DNA from: Novosphingobium sp.
GTDB taxonomy: Bacteria > Pseudomonadota > Alphaproteobacteria > Sphingomonadales > Sphingomonadaceae
Direction of reading: 5' to 3'
Assembly: GCA_027490345.1 (NCBI GenBank)
Contig: JAIXYF010000025.1
Coordinates: forward strand, 1 to 10,349
DNA length: 10,349 nt
The notes below the pieces were generated by a model. The model was not told where the DNA came from, ran no database searches, and was given only the letters and a program-made list of their open reading frames with translations. This document shows positions 1 through 7,600 of this stretch, piece by piece (the stretch's first letter is position 1; each line of letters opens with the position of its first letter). The position numbers and the translations under genes were made by a program.

Positions 1-11
1 AGGAACGTGTG

Positions 12-206
12 ATGGCAAAGCTGAGCCCCGGTGAATTCATCAACCAGGTCCGCGCCGAAGCGCGCAAGGTCATCTGGCCGACTCGCGCCGAGACCACCTC
101 CACCGCGATTTTCGTCGGCATCATGATGCTGATCCTGGCGGTGTTCTTCCTCGGCATCGATTCGATCTTCAACCTGATCGTGCGCTGGCTGCTGTCGCTC
201 GCCTGA
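12..206 (+). CDS. secE: Preprotein translocase subunit SecE
   Basis: SecE is the small essential membrane subunit of the SecYEG translocon, which it stabilises in the inner membrane. The 64-residue product has the short single-span form usual in alphaproteobacteria. An amphipathic N-terminal helix carries the conserved segment EARKVIWPTRAE (about residues 16-27). One hydrophobic span follows (about residues 32-60, rich in Ile/Leu/Val/Phe). I chose the ATG at 12 because AGGAA at 1-5 lies 6 bases upstream. A GTG directly before it (9-11) would add one Met and cannot be excluded. nusG begins 46 bases downstream, the standard secE-nusG order, so the two are almost certainly cotranscribed. The family call is secure. 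Confidence 0.96.
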   Translation: MAKLSPGEFINQVRAEARKVIWPTRAETTSTAIFVGIMMLILAVFFLGIDSIFNLIVRWLLSLA

Positions 207-240
207 TCAGCTTCATCCGCGCTAACGCCCAGATATTCTC

Positions 241-245
241 AAGGA
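241..245 (+). promoter_or_regulatory. Ribosome binding site of nusG
   Basis: AAGGA lies 7 bases before the nusG ATG at 253. It is a good Shine-Dalgarno match and fixes that start. Confidence 0.8.
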
Positions 246-252
246 CTGCCCC

Positions 253-789
253 ATGGCCCGCTGGTACATCATTCACGCCTATTCCGGCTTCGAAAACAAG
301 GTGAAGGAAGCGATCCTTTCCGAAGCCGAACGCATTGGCCTGTCGCAACTGGTCGAAGCCGTGGAAGTGCCCACCGAAACCGTGACCGAAGTGGAGCGCG
401 GCAAGAAGGTGCAAGTCGAGCGCAAGTTCATGCCCGGCTATGTGCTGGCCAAGCTGGCGATGAACGACGACATCTACCACCTCGTCAAAAACACCCCCAA
501 GGTGACCGGGTTCCTCGGCAACAACAACAAGCCGCAGCCGATTTCCGACAAGGAAGCCGCTCGCTACTTCGGCGCACGTGAAGCCGCTGCTGCCGAGCCG
601 CGCAAGCAGGTGCTGGTCGATTACGAGATCGGCGATTCGGTCAAGGTCAACGCAGGGCCCTTCGCCTCGTTCAACGGCACGGTGGAAGAACTCGATTTCG
701 AAAAGCAGCGCGTCAAGGTTGCGGTTTCGATCTTCGGCCGCGCCACGCCGGTCGAACTGAGCTTCGAGGAAGTCGAACTCGTTAAGTAG
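253..789 (+). CDS. nusG: Transcription termination/antitermination factor NusG
   Basis: NusG binds RNA polymerase at the clamp, suppresses pausing, and links polymerase to Rho or to ribosomal protein S10. The 178-residue protein has the normal family length. The NGN domain covers about residues 1-115. It starts with the typical WYIIHAYSGFE and contains FMPGYVL (59-65) and VTGFLG (84-89). A C-terminal KOW domain follows, with GDSVKVNAGPF (127-137), NGTVEEL (141-147) and the closing FGRATPVEL. It sits 46 bases after secE. The usual next gene, rplK, is missing from its normal place: a gap of 119 bases leads into a giant repeat-protein gene instead. Nothing in the gene itself looks damaged. Confidence 0.98.
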   Translation: MARWYIIHAYSGFENKVKEAILSEAERIGLSQLVEAVEVPTETVTEVERGKKVQVERKFMPGYVLAKLAMNDDIYHLVKNTPKVTGFLGNNNKPQPISDKEAARYFGAREAAAAEPRKQVLVDYEIGDSVKVNAGPFASFNGTVEELDFEKQRVKVAVSIFGRATPVELSFEEVELVK

Positions 790-790
790 C

Positions 791-829
791 TGCGGGCCGC
801 CTCACCTGAATCTGGTATTGCGGTCGGCA
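791..829 (+). other. Imperfect inverted repeat just after nusG
   Basis: TGCGGGCCGC (791-800) can pair with GCGGTCGGCA (820-829) over ten positions, with one mismatch and one G-T wobble, around a 19-base loop. There is no T run after it, so it is not a classic intrinsic terminator. It could act as a partial attenuator or 3'-end protector between nusG and the giant genes. Confidence 0.3.
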
Positions 830-830
830 C

Positions 831-908
831 TACGTAAGTTCACGGTACTGCCGAAGGGATTCGGCCATTCCGCTGTCCCTGCACTTTTGCGGTAGGGCAT
901 CAGCAACC
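831..908 (+). promoter_or_regulatory. 5' leader of orfA, similar to the leader of orfB
   Basis: The leader starts with the palindromic hexamer TACGTA (831-836), 78 bases before the ATG. It contains a perfect 6-bp hairpin, GCCGAA-GGGA-TTCGGC (850-865), and ends with GGGCATCAGC (895-904) four bases before ATGGC. The same landmarks (TACGT, a GATT-GGC-AT-CC stretch, GGGCATCAGC) occur at matching distances before orfB. No convincing -35/-10 pair was found. The best Shine-Dalgarno candidate is AGGG at 894-897, 11 bases from the ATG, which is long. A shared regulator or homologous promoter is inferred, not shown. Confidence 0.45.
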
Positions 909-3900
909 ATGGCGACATTCACCGGCCAGGCAGGCACCACCAATACATTTGTTGGCACGGCAACCGCCGATCTTTTTCGCTTTGCGGCGACGGATATCAA
1001 CGCCCGCGATACCGTCACGGGCGGCGGGGGCACGGACCGGCTGCAACTGACCACCGCAGGCATCCTGCTCGGCACGGCGCTAAACGGTGTCAAAGGCGTC
1101 GAAGAAATCGCGCTTGCCGATGGCACCAATGGCATCAAGCTGATCAATGCCAATTTCACCGGCATCACCGGCGGCAAGATCGCCGTGTTCGGCGGCAGAG
1201 GCAACGACCGGGTCGATGCCTCCACGCTCACCGGCACCAATGCCATCGATGTGGCGGCGGGGGCCGGGCTCGATGTGTTTCTGGGCGGCGCGGGGGCGGA
1301 TACCTTCCGTTTCGCTGCTGCCGGGCTGGCAGGCGATACGGTGGTCGGCGGCGGCGGGCGCGATTTGCTGGTGCTGACCAGCGCGGGCGCGGTCTCGGCG
1401 GTCCAGATGGCGGGCGTGGCGGGGGTTGAGATGATCCAGCTTGCCCCGGGCGGCAATATCATCACGCTTGGCAACGCCAACTTTGCCGGTGTCGCGGGCG
1501 CGAGGATCGCGGTGAAAATCGGCGCCGGGAACAGTTCAGTGGTCGGAGAGGGGCTGACCGGCGCGAATGCGATCGACGTGACCGGGGGCGAAGGGATGGA
1601 CGTGATCACCGGCGGCGCCGGGCGCGATACCTTCCGCTTCCGGCAAGCGGACCTCAACGGCGATACGGTGCGTGGCAGTGGCGGGGCGGACCTTCTGCTG
1701 CTGACCACCGGCGGCGCGCTGGGGGCGGGCGCGCTGGCGAGTGTGGAAGCGGTGGAGACGATCCGCCTTGCCGCCACGGGCAACACCATCACGCTGGTGA
1801 ACTCCAACTTTGATGGCGTGGGGGGCGCGCAGATCAGGGTGCTGGGCGGTGCAGGGAATGACGGCGTTGATGGTTCTGCGCTCACCGGCCTGAACCGCAT
1901 CGATGTGACGGCGGGCGCTGGCAATGATGTGCTGAAGGGCGGGGCGCGGGCCGATGTGTTTCGCTTCCGCGCGCTGGACCTGACCAGCGCTGACCGCGTG
2001 ATCGGCGGCGCGGGCCGCGACACGTTGCTGCTGACCACAGCGGGCACGATCACGTTGGCAGGGGTGAGCGGGGTGGAGACGATCCGGCTGGCCAATGGCA
2101 CCAATGCGCTCAGGCTGGGCAATGCCACTGTGGCCGAAGGCGCCGCGATCACGGTCATCGGGGGCAGCGGCAACGATACGGTCGATGGTTCGGGGCTGAC
2201 GGGCGTTAGGAGCATCGAGGTCACTGCCGGCGCGGGGCTGGATGTGCTGAAGGGCACTGTGAGGGATGATCTGTTCCTGTTCCGCGCGGCCGATCTGGCG
2301 GGCGACAGCGTGGTCGGCGGGGGCGGCTTCGATAGGCTGCAGCTGACAACCGCCGGTCTGCTCGAGCCAGGCACGCTGGCAAACGTGCAAGGTATCGAAG
2401 AGATCATATTGGCCAGCGGCGGCAATCAGATCACGCTGACCAATGCCAATTTCGTGGGCCTTCCCCCGGCACAGTTGGAGATCACCGGGTCATCCGGGCC
2501 CAGCGTGGTCGATGCAGCCGATGTGACCATGGCTGATGGAATCCGGTTTAGGGACAAGGGCGGCACTGATACGATCATCGGCAGCGAGGGCGCAGATTCT
2601 GTTGTCTACGAGCGCGGCGCGGTTGCCGCGGCAGGCGATACGTTCGATGGCGGCGGCGGGGTTGACGAGATCCGCTTCGACCAGTCGATGAATTTTCTGG
2701 GCGATACACTTACCCGTGTGGAATTGCTTTACAAGCGTGGCTCGGAGGACGCCAACGTCACCATCAGCGGCATCAATGCGGCGCGGTTCACGGCTTTCGG
2801 CAGTTCTGATCGGGGGGACGGAACAACCGTCTTCACGGTGCAGCTTGAGGCCGGCTCCACCACGAACCTTGCGAACCTGAGGCTGGACAACCCCGATGAG
2901 GGCGATGCGATCAATGTCGTCAGCACCAGCGGCGCTACCCGCGTCACATTGTCCGCCGCTATCGCCCGCTTCACCGGCAGCGCGGATGCCGATACGGTAA
3001 GATTTGCGCCGGGCGGACAGTACAAAACGGACGTGGTGATCGACGGCGGCGAAGGGGATGACCGGATCGCCTTTGACGGGGTTGACCAAATCAGTGCCGA
3101 GATCTCCGGCGGCGCGGGCCGCGATACGCTGGTGTTGACCGGCGGCGCCACAATCAATTTGGCGCGGGAAGACCAGTACACGAGCAGCGGGTCGTTCACG
3201 TCGTTCACCTTCACCCTGATCACCAAGTTCGAACACGTCGATGCCTCCGCCTCCACGGCGGGCGTGACGCTGACGGGGCACGATGATGTGTTCAGCCGTC
3301 TCACTGGCGGCAGCGGGACGGATACCATCACGGCAGGCGTGGGCGGCGCGAGGATCACGGGCGGGCTGGGCGCGGATGTGCTGACTGGAAATGCGCTGCT
3401 CGACAATTTCATCATCCGTTCCACCGCCGAAGCGCGTGCTGACACGATCATTGGCGGTGGGGGCACCGACACGATCTTTCTGCGGGGCAACACCGATTTG
3501 ACCGAAACAACGATCATCGGTATCGAGCTGCTGTCCTTGTTCGCGACCGATGCGGTGACGGACCTTGGCATTGCCCGTGACCTGACCGTGACACTTACGG
3601 GCGCGCAGGCGGAAGACTTGCAAATCATCAATGGCAACACCACGGCCAACACCGTGGAAACGCTGGTGGTGAACCACAAGGGCGGCGAGCTTGACCTTTC
3701 GTCGCTTGAGTTCCTTGATTGGCGCAGCGAAGACCGTGTAGTGATCAACGGCACCACCGGCGCCGACACGATCACCGGCACCAGCCAGAACGATGTGATC
3801 AACGGCGGCTTCGGCGCGGATACGCTGAGCGGCGGCGGCGGCAATGATGTGATCGGGTATAGCCAGCTCTCGACGCAGGAGATGAACGGCGGAGCCGGCA

Positions 3901-4586
3901 CCGATACGATCCGGCTGGACAATCTTGCCGAGCCGGGGAAGTTGACGGTGGTCAGGATCGACCTTTTGAACGGCGTGATCACCGAAGATCGTGCCGATGG
4001 CGGCAGCAGCTTCGTCACGAATGCGCGGGAATTTGAGAACGCCGATTTCAGCCTGAACACGATTACCACCGATGTGTCTGGCACCAACGGTGCCAATATC
4101 CTGATCGGCGGATCGGCGGACGACGGTATCATCGGGTCTGGCGGCGGCGATACGCTGACCGGCGGAGATGGCGCGGACCGCTTCCTATGGAGTGTCAAGG
4201 AACACGGCAACGACAGGATCACCGATTTTACGCGCGGCGAGGACCGGCTTTTCTTCTATGGTTCAGCATTCACCTTCGCCGGCAAAGACTTTGATCAGGC
4301 CACGTTCGACAGCGGCTCGGGCACGCTTAATCTGAACAACACCGATCTGCTGATCGCGGGCCAGACGCTTGAGACCGCGGCTGATGTGCGTGTCTATGTG
4401 AACAGCAATTCCACCAGCACCCAGCACGGCATGTTTGTGGTGGCCACCACCACCAGCGGCAGCCGCGTGCTCTATTACACCAGCAACGCATCATCCAGCG
4501 GCGCAAACAACGCCTTCTTCCAGATCGCCGATCTGGGCGAAGGCCCGGCCCCGGCGCTGAACGACTTCCTGTTTCTCAATATCTGA
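909..4586 (+). CDS. Giant RTX-like calcium-binding repeat protein, probable type I secretion substrate (orfA)
   Basis: The product has 1225 residues, contains no cysteine, and is very rich in Gly, Asp, Thr and Ala. It has no N-terminal signal peptide and begins MATFTGQAGTTNTF. Five A modules of about 109 aa cover residues 21-563, each headed by a D-[TVL]-F-R/L-F motif (D21, D131, D240, D349, D454). One B module follows (about 574-700). The C region (701-1225) holds tandem GGxGxD nonapeptides at 950-983 and a serralysin C-terminal-like block (1088-1116, ADRFLW...DRITDF). About two dozen GGxGxD-like motifs are dispersed through the chain; in the RTX family these bind calcium in a parallel beta-roll. 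The end, LNDFLFLNI, resembles type I secretion signals. It is paralogous to orfB downstream. The role is unknown: S-layer, adhesin or matrix protein are possible. The family call is firm; the function is not. Confidence 0.85.
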   Translation: MATFTGQAGTTNTFVGTATADLFRFAATDINARDTVTGGGGTDRLQLTTAGILLGTALNGVKGVEEIALADGTNGIKLINANFTGITGGKIAVFGGRGNDRVDASTLTGTNAIDVAAGAGLDVFLGGAGADTFRFAAAGLAGDTVVGGGGRDLLVLTSAGAVSAVQMAGVAGVEMIQLAPGGNIITLGNANFAGVAGARIAVKIGAGNSSVVGEGLTGANAIDVTGGEGMDVITGGAGRDTFRFRQADLNGDTVRGSGGADLLLLTTGGALGAGALASVEAVETIRLAATGNTITLVNSNFDGVGGAQIRVLGGAGNDGVDGSALTGLNRIDVTAGAGNDVLKGGARADVFRFRALDLTSADRVIGGAGRDTLLLTTAGTITLAGVSGVETIRLANGTNALRLGNATVAEGAAITVIGGSGNDTVDGSGLTGVRSIEVTAGAGLDVLKGTVRDDLFLFRAADLAGDSVVGGGGFDRLQLTTAGLLEPGTLANVQGIEEIILASGGNQITLTNANFVGLPPAQLEITGSSGPSVVDAADVTMADGIRFRDKGGTDTIIGSEGADSVVYERGAVAAAGDTFDGGGGVDEIRFDQSMNFLGDTLTRVELLYKRGSEDANVTISGINAARFTAFGSSDRGDGTTVFTVQLEAGSTTNLANLRLDNPDEGDAINVVSTSGATRVTLSAAIARFTGSADADTVRFAPGGQYKTDVVIDGGEGDDRIAFDGVDQISAEISGGAGRDTLVLTGGATINLAREDQYTSSGSFTSFTFTLITKFEHVDASASTAGVTLTGHDDVFSRLTGGSGTDTITAGVGGARITGGLGADVLTGNALLDNFIIRSTAEARADTIIGGGGTDTIFLRGNTDLTETTIIGIELLSLFATDAVTDLGIARDLTVTLTGAQAEDLQIINGNTTANTVETLVVNHKGGELDLSSLEFLDWRSEDRVVINGTTGADTITGTSQNDVINGGFGADTLSGGGGNDVIGYSQLSTQEMNGGAGTDTIRLDNLAEPGKLTVVRIDLLNGVITEDRADGGSSFVTNAREFENADFSLNTITTDVSGTNGANILIGGSADDGIIGSGGGDTLTGGDGADRFLWSVKEHGNDRITDFTRGEDRLFFYGSAFTFAGKDFDQATFDSGSGTLNLNNTDLLIAGQTLETAADVRVYVNSNSTSTQHGMFVVATTTSGSRVLYYTSNASSSGANNAFFQIADLGEGPAPALNDFLFLNI
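969..2597 (+). repeat. Array of five A modules in orfA (about 327 bp period)
   Basis: Header motifs DLFRF, DTFRF, DTFRF, DVFRF and DLFLF occur at residues 21, 131, 240, 349 and 454, giving spacings of 110, 109, 109 and 105 aa. Inside each unit the order is constant: a GGGGxDxLxLTTAG box, a GVExIxLA box, a GNxITLxNANF box, an IxVxGGAGND box, an SxLTGxNxIDV box and an AGAGxDVLxGG box. Units are divergent in sequence but collinear, so this is an old tandem amplification. Confidence 0.85.
2628..3008 (+). repeat. Single B module in orfA
   Basis: Residues about 574-700 carry AGDTFDGGGG, FDQSMNFLGDTLTRVE, ISGINAARF, FTVQLEAGSTTNLANL and DAINVV boxes in order. orfB has three copies of the same unit (starting at 6751, 7210 and 7951). 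I do not recognise a named domain for it. Confidence 0.75.
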
Positions 4587-4619
4587 GGTGCAGCAGGCGC
4601 GGTACACGTGCGCATCGGT

Positions 4620-4692
4620 TACGTCACTTTGGCGATCGGGAGATTGGGCTATCCTGCCCTCCTGACATAACAAGAGCGGGGCATCAGCGATC
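4620..4692 (+). promoter_or_regulatory. 5' leader of orfB, similar to the leader of orfA
   Basis: The 106-base gap after orfA holds TTACGTCACTTT with TACGT at 4620-4624, 73 bases before the ATG. It also holds GATTGGGCTATCC (4642-4654) with a small GGGC/GCCC stem, and GGGCATCAGC (4679-4688) four bases before ATGGC. These match the orfA leader in order and spacing. No terminator with a T tract is visible after orfA, so read-through from orfA is possible. The GAGCGGGG before the box is only a weak Shine-Dalgarno sequence. Confidence 0.45.
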
Positions 4693-7600
4693 ATGGCAAC
4701 TTTCACCGGACAGAAGGCCACGAACAACACGTTCACCGGCACAGCGGCAGCGGATCTGTTTCTGTGGGCGGCGGCCGATCTCAACAGCCTTGACAAGGCG
4801 AACGGCGGGGGCGGTGTTGACACGCTGCGGCTGACCACGGCGGGGCCGCTGGTTGGCACCGCGCCTCTGGCGGGGATCACCGGGATCGAGCAAATCGCGC
4901 TGGCGGCGGGCGGCAATGCGCTCACCCTGGCCAATGGCAACTTCGCCGGGGTGGCAGGCGCCCGGATCAACGTGATCGGCGGCGCAGGCAACGACACGGT
5001 CAATGCCTCGGGCCTCACCGGCGCGAACCGGATCGACGTGACGGCGGGCGCGGGCATGGATGTGCTGCGCGGCGGCGCGGGGGCTGACATCTTCCGTTTC
5101 GCTGCTGGCGGGCTGGCAGGCGATACGGTGGTCGGCGGGCTGGGCACGGACCGGCTGGTGCTCACCACGGCGGGCCCGCTGGCGGCGGGAGCCCTGGCCA
5201 AGCTCTCCGGCGTGGAAGTGATCGATCTGGCTGCGGGCGGCAATACCCTGTCGTTCATCAACGACAACTTCACCGGCGCCGCCAATTCGCGCATCAGCGT
5301 GATGGGCAGCGCCGGGAGCGATGTGGTCGACGGCTCGCTCGTGGGCGCGGGCCGCCGCTTCGTGATCACGGCAGGCGCGGGCAACGATGTGCTGCGCGGC
5401 GGCGCGGGCGCCGATACGTTCCGCTTCCGCGCGGCCGATCTGGCGTTTGACACCGTGCGCGGCGGCGCTGGCCTCGATACGCTGCAACTGACCTCAGCGG
5501 GCGTGCTGGCATTAGGCGCGCTGGCCAATCTTTCGGACGTGGAAACGCTCCAGCTGGCCGAAGGCGGCAACGCGATCAAGCTGATCAATGCCAATCTCAC
5601 GGGTGTTTCCGGCGGGCGGATCACCGTGCGCGGCGGGGCTGCGGGCAATGATGTGGTCAATGCTTCCGAGCTGACCGGCGCGCGCGCGGTGGACGTGACG
5701 GCGGGCGCCGGGCTGGATGTGCTGCGCGGCGGCACAGGCAACGACATTTTCCGCTTCAAGGCCGCAGACCTTGCGGGCGATGCCGTGGTTGGCGGGCGGG
5801 GCACGGACCGGCTGGTGCTGACGACTGCGGGCCCACTGGCGGCGGGAGCCCTGGCCAAGCTCTCGGGCGTGGAAGTGATCGATCTGGCAGCGGGCGGCAA
5901 TACCCTGTCGTTCATCAACGGCAACTTCACCGGCGCCACCAATTCGCGCATCAGCGTGATGGGCAGCGCCGGGAGCGATGTGGTCAACGGCTCGCTTGTG
6001 GACGCGGGCCGCAGCTTCGTGATCACGGCAGGCGCGGGCAATGACGTGCTGCGCGGCGGCGCGGGCGACGATGTGTTCCGGTTTGCGGCGACTGCGCTTG
6101 CGGGCGACACGGTGAGCGGGGGCGAGGGCCGCGACACGTTGCAGTTCACCACAGCGGGCACGATCACGGCAGCGGCGCTGGCGAACGTGACCGGGGTGGA
6201 AACGATCCGGCTGGCGAACGGCACTAATTCGCTCACGCTGGGCAATGCCAATGTGGGCAATTTCAGCACGATCACGGTCATCGGCGGCAGCGGCAACGAT
6301 ACGGTCGATGGTTCGGGGCTGACGGGCGATCGGGACATCGAGATCATCGCAGGCGGTGGCAATGACGTACTGCGCGGCGGCGCGGCTGGGGATGTGTTCG
6401 CGTTTGCCGCAGCCGAGCTGACGGCGAGCGATACCGTAGCGGGCGGCGGCGGGCGTGATCTGCTGCTCCTCTTGTCCGCCGGGGAAGTCACGGCCGCAGG
6501 GTTGGCCAATGTATCCGGTATCGAAGTTATCTACCTGGCCGCAGGCGGCAATTCGCTGACTCTGACCGACGCCATTTATGCCGGTGTGGTAGGCCTGATC
6601 CCCATTCAGGGCACCGCTGGAGCCAGTTCGATTGATGGCTCCGCCCTGACCGGGAGCAATGGCCTGTACTTCAGGGATGGTGGCGGGGCCGATACGCTCA
6701 AGGGCGGTGCAGGCGTCGATATTCTGGAAATTGGGACAGGCGGCAGCGTGTTCGTCGCAGGAGATACATTCGATGGCGGCGGCGGCGACGACGCGATCTT
6801 TGTTTACCAGTCGATGAGCTTTCTGGGCAATACGCTCACCAATGTCGAACGGCTTGTGGCCAGCAGCTTCGCTGGTGTGAATGTCATCATCAGCGGCGCG
6901 AATGCTGCTGGTTTGAGGGTCGTTGGCAGTGGAACCAACAACAGAGTGGACGACATCTTCACCGTGCAGCTTTCCGCCGGTTCCATCACCGATCTTTCGA
7001 ACCTGAGGCTGGTCAACGCCGATGCCGCCGATGCGATCAACGTTGTCAGCCTTGGCGGCGCTGGCACCGCTACCCAAGTCACGCTGTCCTCCTCCATCGC
7101 CCGCTTCACGGGCGGCGAAGGGAGCGACTCGGTGACAGATCGCGGCGGGATGCAGGCCATCGCGCTCGGCGGGGGGGGTGATGAGGTCCGTTTCGAAGGT
7201 GGCAATCTGTTTGCTGCAGGCGATACCATCGATGGCGGTGGGGGGGATGACTCTATCGTTTTCGACCGGTCGATGGATTTCCTTGGCAATTCCATCACCA
7301 ATGTCGAACAACTGAGTTACAAAGCGCGGGCCGCTGCGAATGTGGCCATCAGCGGCGAGAATGCTGCGCGGCTGCGCACGATTACCAATGTCGTCGGCCT
7401 TGACGGTTTCACGCAAACCTACACCGTGCGGCTCACCGCCGGTTCTACCACCAATCTTTCCAACCTGACGCTGCTGAACCGCGATGCGGGCGATGCGATC
7501 AATGTCGTCAGCCTTGGCGGCGCTGGCACCGCTACCCAAGTCACGCTGTCCTCCTCCATCGCCCGCTTCACGGGCGGCGAAGGGGGCGACACGGTGAGCA

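Larger units (their letters stand above)
4753..6720 (+). repeat. Array of six A modules in orfB (about 327 bp period)
   Basis: Header motifs DLFLW, DIFRF, DTFRF, DIFRF, DVFRF and DVFAF fall at residues 21, 132, 241, 351, 460 and 567, giving spacings of 111, 109, 110, 109 and 107 aa. The box order matches the orfA array. Units 2 and 4 are almost the same sequence, while the intervening unit 3 is clearly divergent. Confidence 0.85.

Noticed and set aside
4629..4654. TTGGCG ... CTATCC as a promoter for orfB
   Set aside because: The spacer is only 14 bases and no equivalent pair exists at the same place in the otherwise similar orfA leader.
830..7539. Long minus-strand open frames (830-2425, 4491-6509, 5512-7539)
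   Set aside because: They lie wholly or almost wholly opposite the giant genes and follow their codon periodicity. They are dominated by Pro/Ser/Arg/Ala low-complexity sequence with no recognisable domain. They are shadows of the GC-rich Gly/Asp repeats.
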